The notes beneath the pieces were generated by a model. It was given only the letters and a program-made list of their open reading frames with translations, did no database searches and had not been told where the DNA came from. A stretch of DNA of 64,000 nt from Gammaproteobacteria bacterium (lineage in GTDB: Bacteria > Pseudomonadota > Gammaproteobacteria > Pseudomonadales > Azotimanducaceae): NCBI GenBank assembly GCA_005799745.1, contig SYFY01000187.1:25678-89677 (forward strand), in the 5' to 3' direction. This document shows positions 44,608 through 54,163 of the stretch, piece by piece (position 1 is the stretch's first letter; each line of letters begins with the position of its first letter). A program made the position numbers and the translations under genes.

Positions 44608-44945
44608 CACGCGAGGGAATCAGGTACCGAGGGTAACGACGCCGGGCGGTGGTGCTGTGGAGAGGTCAAGACGAGCAAATCGCAGACAAAAAAAACCGCC
44701 AGTGACTGGCGGTTCAGCTTCCCATGTTTTTATTTTTTTACTGGGGGAATGACCAATGACGGTTCGTCGAGTTTCTGCTCCTGGTCTCCGCTTCTGGTTT
44801 TCAGAGGGGGGACAACTGATGCCGACGTAACTGTCTTCTGGTTCGATGCGTCCTCAAATCCTTGCGCAGTGGCGGCAGAGTACTCTCAGAAGTGTAACGA
44901 CGCAATGCTTTCATCTCTTCAAATCAATCAGTTAGCAGAACTATC
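44608..44945. other. 338-bp gap with a minus-facing hairpin; no convincing gene
   Basis: It holds the hairpin at 44694-44714, a T-rich run (44724-44739), and a short plus-strand frame from 44749 with a good GGGGGA site but no protein-like character. On the minus strand a 37-codon Arg-rich frame (44914 to 44801) ends upstream of the hairpin. Confidence 0.45.
44694..44714 (-). terminator. Rho-independent terminator facing the minus strand
   Basis: AACCGCCA, loop GTGAC, TGGCGGTT, preceded by eight A (44688-44695). Read on the minus strand this is a stem followed directly by TTTTTTTT. No minus-strand gene ends here, so it either acts on antisense RNA or on an unrecognised small RNA. It is inefficient for plus-strand transcripts because no T-run follows closely. 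Confidence 0.7.
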
Positions 44946-46457
44946 TTGAATCACAATAAGGGCAGCTTTTTTCACAGGCTCAAGCACGCGGCGGCATTGG
45001 CCGAGGCAAAAGCCGCACTTTTCCTAGAGAACGGCGAAAAAGTGACATACCGGATGCTCTTCGAAGCGGCGGGCCGGTACGCGTCAGTATTACGCCGATT
45101 GAGCGTGGCGAAAGGTGATCGGGTGGTCGTGCAGGTCGAAAAGTCGGCGGCCAACCTCGCGCTCTACCTTGGAACATTGCAGTGTGGTGGCGTCTATGTG
45201 CCACTCAACACCGCTTATACGCGAGAAGAGGTGGCTTACTTCTTGTCGGATGCGGACGCCGCGGTGTTCGTGTGTGGAGATGCAGTGCTAGCCCTGCAAT
45301 CTCGGTTCCCTAAGATTCGCTTTATGACCCTCGACAGGCAGGGCAATGGCTCCATCGCAACGCTTGCCGAAGCAGCCGACACTGATTCGGCAATCGAAGT
45401 GATTACGAAAACCGACCTTGCGGCCATCGTCTATACGTCGGGAACCACAGGTCGATCCAAAGGCGCCATGCTCAGCCACGCCAACCTCTCGTCTAACGCC
45501 GATGCGTTAATCGAAGCTTGGGGTTGGCAACCCGATGACGTATTGCTACACGCGCTCCCGGTGTTCCATGTACATGGGCTCTTTATCGCCTTGCACTGCG
45601 CGCTGCTGACCGGTACTCCCATGATCTGGTTACCAAAGTTTGTGGCGGAGCAGACGCTCGATCGACTCAAAGATGCCACCGTGTTGATGGGGGTGCCGAC
45701 GTTCTATACGCGTCTACTCGCAGAGCGCGAGTTGAACCGAGCGAGCGTCCAGCACATGCGACTTTTTATCTCAGGCTCGGCGCCACTCACACCGCAGACC
45801 TTTGCTGAGTTCGAGTCGCGCACCGGTTATCGGATTCTCGAACGTTACGGGATGAGCGAAACCATCATCAACACCACCAACCCGTTACACGGCGAACGGG
45901 TTCCCGGCACCGTAGGTTTTGCGTTGCCGGGTGTGGATGTGCACATCGCCGATCAAACAGGTAACCCGCTGCCCCACGGCGAAGTGGGCATGATCGAAGT
46001 GCGTGGACCCAACGTCTTCTCTGGTTACTGGCGTATGCAGGAAAAAACTCGCGATGAAATTCGAGCTGCGGGTTGGTTTATCACCGGTGACCTTGGAACT
46101 CAAACAGCCGACGGGCGGGTGAGTATCGTCGGCCGCGGCAAAGACTTGGTAATCTCCGGGGGATACAACGTGTATCCAAAGGAAATTGAAGAGGTGCTCG
46201 ATACGTTGCCGGGGATTCAGGAATCCGCAGTCATCGGTGTGCCACATCCTGATTTTGGTGAAGCCGTGGTCGCAGTACTGGTTTCTTCAGGAGGCGAGAT
46301 CAGACTCGAAGATCTCTCGGTGCATCTGACTGAGCGGTTGGCGAAATTCAAAGAGCCCAAGGCCGTTTTTTGTGTTCCTGAATTGCCACGCAATACCATG
46401 GGGAAAGTGCAGAAAAACCTGTTGCGAGATCGTTTCGTTGACACCTTTGTGAGTTAA
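44946..46457 (+). CDS. Malonyl-CoA synthetase-like acyl-CoA ligase
   Basis: A 503-residue ANL-superfamily adenylating enzyme. AMP-binding motif is IVYTSGTTGRSKGAMLSH; then LPVFHVHGLFIALHCALL (typical of MatB), ERYGMSETIINTTNPL, FITGDLG, GRGKDLVISGGYNVYPKEIE and the C-terminal catalytic Lys in RNTMGKVQKNLLR. MatB activates malonate to malonyl-CoA. The TTG start gives MNHNKGSFFHRL, matching the usual NHN-type MatB N-terminus although no ribosome site is visible. No malonate transporter or decarboxylase is adjacent. Confidence 0.85.
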   Translation: MNHNKGSFFHRLKHAAALAEAKAALFLENGEKVTYRMLFEAAGRYASVLRRLSVAKGDRVVVQVEKSAANLALYLGTLQCGGVYVPLNTAYTREEVAYFLSDADAAVFVCGDAVLALQSRFPKIRFMTLDRQGNGSIATLAEAADTDSAIEVITKTDLAAIVYTSGTTGRSKGAMLSHANLSSNADALIEAWGWQPDDVLLHALPVFHVHGLFIALHCALLTGTPMIWLPKFVAEQTLDRLKDATVLMGVPTFYTRLLAERELNRASVQHMRLFISGSAPLTPQTFAEFESRTGYRILERYGMSETIINTTNPLHGERVPGTVGFALPGVDVHIADQTGNPLPHGEVGMIEVRGPNVFSGYWRMQEKTRDEIRAAGWFITGDLGTQTADGRVSIVGRGKDLVISGGYNVYPKEIEEVLDTLPGIQESAVIGVPHPDFGEAVVAVLVSSGGEIRLEDLSVHLTERLAKFKEPKAVFCVPELPRNTMGKVQKNLLRDRFVDTFVS

Positions 46458-46485
46458 CCCAGCCCAATCGCTTCGGCTGGGTTTT
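46456..46485. terminator. Terminator after the acyl-CoA ligase
   Basis: AACCCAGCC, ten-base loop, GGCTGGGTT, then TTG. A 9-bp stem overlapping the stop codon; it sits between convergent genes and may serve both. Confidence 0.75.
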
Positions 46486-46550
46486 GCCTCTACGGACGCC
46501 TCACCCACGGCGTATGTCCGCTGCCAAACTCTTGCGAACGTCCCGTCGCA

Positions 46551-47321
46551 CTAGGCCGCGGGATGCTCCTCGAGCGAAGTAATGAGCTCGGATGACACCC
46601 GGCCACGAAGCTCACGCCAATTCGCGTGATAGAACTCGAGTAAGGCTTCACGGATCGCTCCACTCGCGCTCGAATGTTGCTCGGACACTTGGCACGCAAC
46701 TCGATCTAAATGAGTCGGCAGTTCCATGATCTGCCGCCATGTACTGGAACCTGCTCCGGAGTGGAGCGCTGTGTTCGCGACTTCCGCGACCTTGTTGTGC
46801 AGCACAAGACCGTCTTCGGTCCCGCTCGTTACGACCCGGTAAATTTCGTCGGCAAGTGGATCGGGTTCTCCGTCCTGCATTTGCGCGAGAAGATCGCCGA
46901 AAGTGGACGATTTCTCGGCGAACAACTTTTGTAATCTGTTGATGTAAGGCTCTGGATTGATTCCTGCTTCGACGAGCCATCGCGTCGAGAAGGCGGCAAT
47001 AAATGCCATCTCTTCGAGCGACCCTCGATCATGCTCGAGGAACCACGTTCGGCGAGCACCCGCGCTACCACGGTGCTCCCGCTTCCAGCGCCATCGACCA
47101 TTGCAGACATGTTGAGCGAGTTTGAACGCTGCAAACAACTTCTCAATTTCGCCTGTGAGGTCCGCATAACCCATGCGTGGCATCGACTGAACGAATGAAC
47201 GAAACGCAGCAGGATTGTTCTGCGCTTGCAACAATCCAACGACGATATCCCGGAGCCTTCGATCCGTCGGGCGACGTTTTTCGATCCACGCGACCGTCGA
47301 ATTGACGTGACGATTGATCAA
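46551..47321 (-). CDS. Hypothetical helical protein at the end of the polysaccharide locus
   Basis: About 256 residues, all-helical and charged (WIEKRRPTDRRLRDIVVGLLQAQ; EIEKLFAAFKLAQH; PEPYINRLQKLFAE; GAIREALLEFYHANWRELRGRV). No family recognised. The only start is TTG at 47321 without a good ribosome site. The same frame is open upstream through a TAG (47337) into the preceding segment and, beyond a second TAG, into the guanylyltransferase, so this may be the C-terminal part of a longer read-through product rather than a separate gene. Confidence 0.6.
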   Translation of the reverse strand: MINRHVNSTVAWIEKRRPTDRRLRDIVVGLLQAQNNPAAFRSFVQSMPRMGYADLTGEIEKLFAAFKLAQHVCNGRWRWKREHRGSAGARRTWFLEHDRGSLEEMAFIAAFSTRWLVEAGINPEPYINRLQKLFAEKSSTFGDLLAQMQDGEPDPLADEIYRVVTSGTEDGLVLHNKVAEVANTALHSGAGSSTWRQIMELPTHLDRVACQVSEQHSSASGAIREALLEFYHANWRELRGRVSSELITSLEEHPAA

Positions 47322-47336
47322 CAGGGAGCCATCTCG

Positions 47337-47684
47337 CTAATGCGGATTACCCAGAGGGGTGCCGAGTTCGAGCAGGGCGTGCAGCACACGTGAGTCCAAC
47401 TGACGAGCATCCAGATCCGAGATCTGCTTGAGCCGCTCTTGGGCTGCTTGCTCCTGAAGTTCTCCGGACTCCGTGAGGTACACTCCGAATGCATGATAGA
47501 GCGAGAGGCAGCCGAGTACTTCTGAAGCAAAGTTTGAGAGTACAAGGTCATCGCGGGCGATGACCTTGGCAACAGCGCCTACTCTAACCAGATGTTCAAC
47601 CAGCCTGGGATCTTCTGCCTGCTTATGTACAAAAAGTTCGAAGTCAGAAGGCGCGAGCGAGGGTAACTGGTCGTTGGTAACTCT
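47337..47684 (-). pseudogene. Coding-like segment without a start codon, in frame with its neighbours
   Basis: A 115-codon open stretch directly after the TAG that ends the guanylyltransferase frame. It reads VTNDQLPSLAPSDFELFVHK, LVEHLVRVGAVAKVIARDDL, LSNFASEVLGCLSLYHAFGVY and ends LELGTPLGNPH followed by TAG. It looks clearly protein-coding but has no ATG, GTG or TTG near its beginning. An ATG at 47692 overlaps the upstream stop in another frame and would need a frameshift within about 15 codons. Either a frameshifted small gene or part of a longer protein joined through TAG. Confidence 0.55.
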
Positions 47685-50039
47685 CTATCCATGACGTGTT
47701 CGTTCGATGCTCAGGGGCTCATCAAAGTTGTATGCAAACACCAAGCCGAAACCACAACGACTTCTGGTGTTAGGGCTGCGCTCGACAAACGTCGTTGGGC
47801 TTGAGTTGATGGCCCGCGGTCCACCCGCAACAAAAGCTTCATAGTCTTTCGATCCGAGGAAGAGTCTGTACAGACTCGGCAGGTGCGGCACATCGGCTAG
47901 CTTCATGATGACCGTCGTGTTGGTCACTGCGTTGTCGATGACTACAAAACCCTCAAGCCCATAGACCTCGACCGGCAGTTCATCAGAGATGATGAGATTG
48001 TTACCGCAGGCGACCAGCTTGACTTGCTCCGGCGTGCCGACACAGATGTTACTGTGCCCTCGGTCGTACAACGGGTGCCCACGGTAGAACTGCATCATGT
48101 TCTGCCCGGGAATCCCGAAGTCCTCGAATCGAACACCAGGGTCCATCAACGCGGTTGCGACCCGAACGCTGTCCTGGGTTTGTGCACCCCATGGTGCCGC
48201 CTTGCACAACAGGTGTTCCGCCAGGTTTCCGGATTCCGCTTCCATGGGAACGACGCTTCGAAAATACTGTTCCTTGAAGATCACGCACCCGGATTCCCAC
48301 GCTAGATCACCAGGTGACGCCATCAAGTCATCGAATGTCGCGACGTCGGGTTTTTCAGCGAACCGTTCAACTTCAAAAGTTCTGTAGCCATCGATCTGCC
48401 TTCGATACTTTGCATGCCCGAACCGTTCATCACGAGCCGTGCCCCAAGGCACTTGGCGCCCGACGCTGATGAGTACATCGTTTTCTCTGGCGGTAATCAG
48501 AGCGGACACCAGTGCGGACTGGAATCGGTGATAGGGTTCAACCACGTTGTCGGCCATGCTGACAACAACAAGGCGGTTTTCTGGTTTTCCGGCGATCGGC
48601 ATCCCTGCACAGGCGAGATTCACCGCTGGAACGGTGCCTTTTGGAACTAACTCAAGTACGCAGTTTTCTGCAGGGATTCCTTCTTGCGACGCCTGTTCGA
48701 TCACCTGGCTGAGTGCGTTTCGGCTGCAGAGAATATAAATACGTGAGGAGGGGACCAACAGGTCGTGGCGGAAACGTCGGATCGTCTCCTGCAAAAGTGA
48801 TCGATCGCCGAGCAGTGACATGGACACCGGCTTTGGGCGATTTTCACAAGAAATTGGCCAGACTCTCGATCCGATACCACCTGCAAGAATCGCCACACAG
48901 GAATTGCTGACAAGCCAGGACACGTAGTACTTATGTAAACCGCGCAAGCAGAACATCTGGGTCCAATAGCTTCGAGTATCAGCGACTTCTCTTCCTCCGA
49001 CTGGTTTTTCGAAGAAGCCGTACCTGTACCAACCTGGTGCACCTTCACGCTGTGCGAGAACTCTGCCTGCAAGGTCGTCCAGCAACCCATCGAGGGAAAA
49101 GTCGAGTTGCTCCAAATGTCTCAGATCTGATCCAAGGGCTAGAACTTGGGCTAGCGCGTCTGTTCGAAAACGGGATGACGGTTGACCTGACGGGAATTCG
49201 AAGCTCTGCGGTATCTCGCCATTGTTGCATTGACGGAGCGCCCATTCGGTCGCGCGCTTCGCAGCATCAACGAAACGCTGCTCGCCGGTCATTCTGCCAA
49301 CATGCAGGAATCCCTCCGTCGCGTAACAGTGCGGATGCAGCTCAGTACGCCCGTTAGACTTTTGAATCGCCCCGTTATCTCCCACAAACTTCAGCGCGGC
49401 ATCACAGATGCGGACTGCGTAATCGCGATATCGACCACTTCCTGCGACCTCATCGAGGTCCACAAACGCCTCGGCTACTTTGGTAAGAAACGTACCAAAG
49501 GCTCGCGACCAGACGTTAGTGTCTGCAGGTACAGGCGTTCCTTAGCGGGCATCAAAAATCGCGTGGACTTCACCGTTTGCATCGATCATCGAATCGATCA
49601 TGAACTCAGCCATTCGAACTGCCGAATCGAGATAGGACGCTGTACCCAGCGTTCGATACGCCGCGACCATTCCACGCACACAGATCCCCGTATCAAACGC
49701 GTAAATGCGGCGCCCGGAGAAGGAGGTGTAGGCCAGTTCAGGGCGAGTGTCGTGTTCGAAATAAAATCGGGTCAGTATTCCCCCAGTGCTGTCCTGTCCG
49801 TGATCACGGATCCAGTCGGCACTCCTGGCCATGAGCTGCAGATAGCGAGCATCTCCAGTCAATGAATGAAGGGTGAGAAAATCGAGAAGTGCATATCCGG
49901 TGACTTCGGTAAAAAGAAACCGTGGAGCACCGTCCTGCCTCCCGGGTTCGAGAACACCACCGGTTTCAGCGTCGAAAAACTGATCAAGTGCTGCTTCGTA
50001 GTCGACCAGCACGTCCTTTTGAAAATTGGTAATCAACAC
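47685..50039 (-). pseudogene. Sugar-toroid domain fused to mannose-1-phosphate guanylyltransferase, with an in-frame TAA
   Basis: GTG at 50039 (after AAGGA) opens a frame of 785 codons containing TAA at 49542-49544. The first about 360 residues form an alpha/alpha-toroid like glucuronyl-epimerase or unsaturated-glycosidase folds (TEVTGYALLDFLTLHSLTGD; YAFDTGICVRGMVAAYRTLG; LHPHCYATEGFLHVGRMTG). The TAA falls between AIFDAR and GTPVPADTNVWSRAFGTF, which reads straight on. The C-terminal about 400 residues are a nucleotidyltransferase with CVAILAGGIGSRVWPIS and RPKPVSMSLLGDRSLLQ, the GDP-mannose pyrophosphorylase signature, and FAEKP. It would make GDP-mannose for polysaccharide synthesis. The TAG at 47685 may be its true end. 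Confidence 0.75.
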
Positions 50040-51202
50040 GTCGCAATTTCCTTCAGAAGATGGACTCTTAAAACGGCTTACAGACCGTGGTGTTCGCGTA
50101 TCAGCCGGACTATTCGTGGGCATGCCTAGCCATCGCCATAAGGATTGTGAGCAAGGCTCATCTCCTTGTAGGCGGCGCTGTCATCAAGCAGTTTGGTCGC
50201 TTCGTCACAAATTCGATCTTCATTCGTTCCTACCAGGCGGACGGTTCCAGCGTCGACTGCTTCTGGACGCTCGGTTGTATCCCGCATGACGAGAACGGGT
50301 TTCCCCAATGCCGGAGCTTCCTCTTGCACCCCACCTGAATCGGTGATCAGAAAGTGACAGCGTTTCATAAGGTAGACGAAGGGCAGGTAGTCCTGCGGGT
50401 CAATCAGAAAAACGTTCGATCGATTGCCAAGGATCTCCCGTACGGGAGCCTGCACATTGGGGTTAAGGTGTACTGGGTAGACGACCTACACATCACCGCG
50501 CTCTGCAATTCGGGCCAAAGCGTGACAAATCCGTTCGAACCCGCCGCCGAAACACTCTCGGCGATGACCCGTAACAAGAATCATCCGATGTTAGGCGTCG
50601 AGGAACGAAAACTGCTGGCTGAATTTCATTTGAGTTGCGAGATCTTCGTTCAGCCGAGTGGAAACCTGCAGTAGTGTGTCGATGACAGTGTTTCCGGTTA
50701 CATGGATCGAGTCGATACGCTTGCCTTCACGGAGCAGGTTCTGACGAGCCCCTTCAGTCGGGGCGAAATGTAGATCGGCGATCGATCCAGCGACCATACG
50801 ATTGATCTCTTCGGGCCACGGCGAATAGATGTTTCCAGTACGCAGACCGGCTTCGACATGCCCCACGGGAATTCGCTCAAAGTAGGCTGCGAGCGCGGTA
50901 GATAGCGTGGTCGCAGTATCGCCATGAACCAGGACTCGGTCGAGTCGATAATCGCGTAGTACGTCCCGTAAGCCACGCAAAACACCACAGGTGATGTCTG
51001 TTAAATCCTGCCCGGCAGACATCAGGTTTAGATCATAGTGCGGTTCGATGTGAAACAGTCGAAGCACCTAGTCGAGCATGTCCCGATGCTGGGCAGTCAC
51101 ACAAACTTTGGATTCAATACCGGGCGCTGCGTCGAATGCTTGTACCAGCGGAGCCATCTTGATTGCTTCAGGCCGCGTCCCGAATACCGTGAGGAGTTTC
51201 AT
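50033..51202 (-). pseudogene. wecB: UDP-N-acetylglucosamine 2-epimerase (WecB-like) with four in-frame TAG/TAA codons
   Basis: ATG at 51202 starts [20 protein letters not shown]; the frame then matches WecB throughout: [103 protein letters not shown] at 51068, TAA at 50591, TAG at 50486 and TAG at 50126 interrupt it. Three of the four fall where WecB has Gln (MLDQVL, IQIVYPVH, GDGQAC). The usual end is TAA at 50078; reading through it reaches TGA at 50033, overlapping the next gene's GTG. WecB makes UDP-ManNAc. The ATG overlaps the upstream glycosyltransferase stop (ATGA). Confidence 0.88.
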
Positions 51203-52368
51203 GCTGTTACTCTTCTCTTCAGTGCATCCGCCAGCGTCGAAGCGATGTTTCTATTGCACTGTTCGATGTAGCGGATGGAGCCTTCAGTGACTGCGGTTCG
51301 GTGTGAGTCATCAACTAGAAGTCCAATACACCGCAAAGCGAAATCCGTCGGTGAATCAGCGGCTTCGAATGCCGTTCCAATGCCCGCTTCCATGCCTTCG
51401 GTGCCAACGGTCGCCGTCACCAGCGGCTTTCCGAAGCCAAGCGCTTCGAGGTTTTTGATGCTCAAACCCGTGTTAAACAGCACCGGATTGACTATGACTT
51501 GGGCATGCTGGTACGCGGACTGCAAATCATCGACACGGCCCAGCTTGATGACTCCGGAGTGCTCGTCGACCGCCTTGCAGATCGAGCCGGCCAAACAAAG
51601 ATAGGCACTCGGTACCTGGGCACGAATGAGAGGTAGTGCCTCCCGAATAAACGTTTGTATGCCATGCACGTTTATGGAGTTGTCCGAGGCCACAAACAAC
51701 ATCCGGCCCGGAATCGCAAGTTTGCCATCCAGGAAATTCAGCGGAGTCATGTGCGAGAGCGTCACCACCGGCGTACGGGTCATCCGGCTGAATACTTCGC
51801 GTTCCTTCTCCTGAATCGCAAAAACCAGATCTGCTCGATCAAACGCCATTTTTTCTCCTGCTTCCGAGGTCGAAAACCGGGCAGGTATTTCTCCGCGCGC
51901 AAGATATTGGCGGTACCTGTTTGCGAACGCGTCGTGAGTGTCAATGATCCGCAAGACGTCCGGACCGAAAAGCGTGAGCACTTGTGAGAAAAAAACGTAG
52001 CTACAAATGACTACGTCGAATCGATGTTCGCCCTGCAGCCGAGTAACAACGCCATCGAGGTTGGAGTCATACCACTCGTCGATATCGAGGCCATACCGGT
52101 GGTCCGAAGAGAAGTAACCCAAGAACTTTCTCTTCAATCGACGGTGCAATGGAACCCACGGCTCCTTCCAATCGACCGCGATGAATCGATCACCCCAACG
52201 TTTTCGCATTTCTGCTTCATCGCCGGCCTCCTGTCGAATAAACAAAAACCAGATGTCGTGACCTGATTCAGCGAGTGCTTCAAGCAACGATGCAACCCGG
52301 GTTCTATTGCCTGCCGTTTGAGGAACGGTTGGAATCGGGGAAACAAATAGAATGCGTTTGCTGGGCAT
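51199..52368 (-). CDS. GT4-like glycosyltransferase
   Basis: A 389-residue two-domain glycosyltransferase: [21 protein letters not shown]-terminus, [26 protein letters not shown], a linker with [42 protein letters not shown] and [19 protein letters not shown], the donor-binding region. Intact, with many normal Gln codons. The ATG at 52368 is used; the frame is open 51 codons further upstream without domain character. It would transfer a sugar during surface polysaccharide assembly; its TGA overlaps the wecB start. Confidence 0.85.
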   Translation of the reverse strand: MPSKRILFVSPIPTVPQTAGNRTRVASLLEALAESGHDIWFLFIRQEAGDEAEMRKRWGDRFIAVDWKEPWVPLHRRLKRKFLGYFSSDHRYGLDIDEWYDSNLDGVVTRLQGEHRFDVVICSYVFFSQVLTLFGPDVLRIIDTHDAFANRYRQYLARGEIPARFSTSEAGEKMAFDRADLVFAIQEKEREVFSRMTRTPVVTLSHMTPLNFLDGKLAIPGRMLFVASDNSINVHGIQTFIREALPLIRAQVPSAYLCLAGSICKAVDEHSGVIKLGRVDDLQSAYQHAQVIVNPVLFNTGLSIKNLEALGFGKPLVTATVGTEGMEAGIGTAFEAADSPTDFALRCIGLLVDDSHRTAVTEGSIRYIEQCNRNIASTLADALKRRVTA

Positions 52369-52807
52369 GTCCCTATCGATGGAGTGAAGCCTGCGTAAAC
52401 GCAAGCGACCACCTTTGGGTAGGGGAACACATCGGTTCAGACCGGCGGTCGAATCTGAAAGGGTCTTGTTTGGCAGGCATCGCTGCGTCCGTGCTGGTTT
52501 TTTTCGATACAGGCCATCCATGGTATTTCAATTCGTCCCGTTCAGTCCGTGAGGCAATCGTGAATTGGCAACAGGCTTCGACTAGGGTGTCGTTAAGCGG
52601 CACACTCGCCCCGTATGAGGCGTACGGGATCCGATTCGAACGGACATCACATTTCAACCGAGAAAGTTCGGTAAGTTGTCCGGTACAGGGTGAACTTTTT
52701 TTTGGAATTCGTTGGGCGAACCGGTCGTCGACGGGTGATGCTGATGACATTGTGGGTGACAGTCACCACGCTGAACTTAATAAACAGTAAATTAACTAAT
52801 CTAGGGG
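52369..52807. other. 439-bp gap, no supported gene
   Basis: Open frames exist on both strands (plus 52275-52790, minus 52373-52750), but neither shows domain motifs, a signal peptide or a good start. The right 50 bases are AT-rich and probably hold the gor promoter. The leftward promoter of the polysaccharide operon should also be here. Confidence 0.5.
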
Positions 52808-54163
52808 ATGAGCTTGTCTTTTGAGTACGATCTCTTCGTGATAGGCGCGGGCAGCGGTGGGGTGCGTGCCAGCCGTATGTCAGCGCGTGCCGGTGCTCGC
52901 GTCGGTATTGCTGAATCAACGTTTCTGGGTGGGACGTGTGTGAACGTCGGTTGTGTACCCAAAAAACTCTTTGTTTATGGCGCTCAGTTTGCCGAAGAGT
53001 TTGATGACGCCGCGGGTTTTGGCTGGCTTGTCGGCGCACGTCAGTTCGATTGGGCGACGCTTCGGGACAACAAAACCAAAGAGATCGAACGTCTGAACGG
53101 TGTTTACCAAAACTTGTTGGTGAACGCAGGCGTCAAGATTCATCGAGGTGTCGCCCGGCTGTTGGACGCACACACCATCGAGATGGAAGGGCAGCGGATG
53201 ACTGCTGACAACATCCTCATCGCTACGGGATCAAGCCCTTACGCGCCTTCATTTCCTGGCGACGAACACACCATCACATCAACGGATGTGTTTTACCTCC
53301 CGAACTTTCCACGGCATGCGATCATCGTCGGCGGTGGCTATATCGCCGTGGAATTCGCCGGGATCTTCAACGGCCTCGGCGTTGAAAGCCATCTTCTCTA
53401 TCGTGGTCCGTTGTTTCTGCGTGGCTTCGATGAAAGCGTGCGTGGGTTTGTTAAGGATGAACTTGAGCGCAAAGGCATCCATTTGCATTTCAACACCGAG
53501 ATCGCTTCCATTGAAGTGAACAGCGGACGGAAGCGGGTGCACTTCAAGGACGGTCAATCACTGGAGTCTGATCTCGTGTTACAAGCGACCGGTCGGCGAC
53601 CCAATACCTCAGGACTTGGGTTGGATGCTGCAGGCGTTCACTTGGGTGACCGTGGCGAAGTGGTTGTGGATGAGTTTTTCCGAACGTCAGTGCCCAATAT
53701 CTATGCGATCGGTGATGTGATTGATCGCATGCAGCTCACCCCCGTCGCCATCGCCGAAGGCATGTGTATCGCTCACAACCTGTTCGGTTCAGGTCCAAAA
53801 CGGAGTCTCGATTATCGGGATATTCCGACGGCCGTGTTCTGCCAGCCCAACATCGGTACAGTCGGCTTAACCGAAGCCCAAGCCGCCGCGAAAGGTCCTA
53901 TCAGCGTTTTTGAAACCAGTTTCCGCGCCATGAAACACACCTTGAGCGGCCGAGGTGAACGTACGTTCATGAAACTGATCGTGCGCAAGGCGGATGATCG
54001 AGTGGTTGGGGCGCACATGGTAGGTCCTGAAGCAGGCGAGATCATTCAGGGCCTCGCCGTGGCTATCAAGGCGGGAGCGACCAAGGCACAGTTTGATGCG
54101 ACGGTCGGTATTCATCCAACAGCAGCTGAAGAATTCGTAACCATGCGGGAAGCGACACGATGA
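52808..54163 (+). CDS. gor: Glutathione-disulfide reductase
   Basis: A 451-residue class I pyridine nucleotide-disulfide oxidoreductase. FAD loop is [16 protein letters not shown]; the redox pair is [14 protein letters not shown]; the NADPH loop is [16 protein letters not shown]; the C-terminal dimer-interface catalytic His-Glu is [13 protein letters not shown]. It reduces oxidised glutathione with NADPH. AGGGG abuts the ATG at 52808 with no spacer but sits six bases before TTG at 52814, so the latter is a possible true start. The stop overlaps the phosphatase ATG. Confidence 0.94.
   Translation: MSLSFEYDLFVIGAGSGGVRASRMSARAGARVGIAESTFLGGTCVNVGCVPKKLFVYGAQFAEEFDDAAGFGWLVGARQFDWATLRDNKTKEIERLNGVYQNLLVNAGVKIHRGVARLLDAHTIEMEGQRMTADNILIATGSSPYAPSFPGDEHTITSTDVFYLPNFPRHAIIVGGGYIAVEFAGIFNGLGVESHLLYRGPLFLRGFDESVRGFVKDELERKGIHLHFNTEIASIEVNSGRKRVHFKDGQSLESDLVLQATGRRPNTSGLGLDAAGVHLGDRGEVVVDEFFRTSVPNIYAIGDVIDRMQLTPVAIAEGMCIAHNLFGSGPKRSLDYRDIPTAVFCQPNIGTVGLTEAQAAAKGPISVFETSFRAMKHTLSGRGERTFMKLIVRKADDRVVGAHMVGPEAGEIIQGLAVAIKAGATKAQFDATVGIHPTAAEEFVTMREATR

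Noticed and set aside
44749-44949. 66-codon plus-strand frame with a good GGGGGA site
   Set aside because: Composition not protein-like, overlaps the ligase start, no signal peptide or family. It is in frame with the TPR gene past its TAG, but nothing suggests a joined protein.
46287-46508. Continuation of the minus-strand 46551 frame past its TAG
   Set aside because: It would run through a terminator stem and antisense into the acyl-CoA ligase, so TAG 46551 is taken as a true stop despite the TAR pattern upstream.
52275-52790. Plus-strand 171-codon frame left of gor
   Set aside because: Half overlaps the glycosyltransferase on the other strand and the rest lacks motifs; kept only as a possible but unsupported frame.
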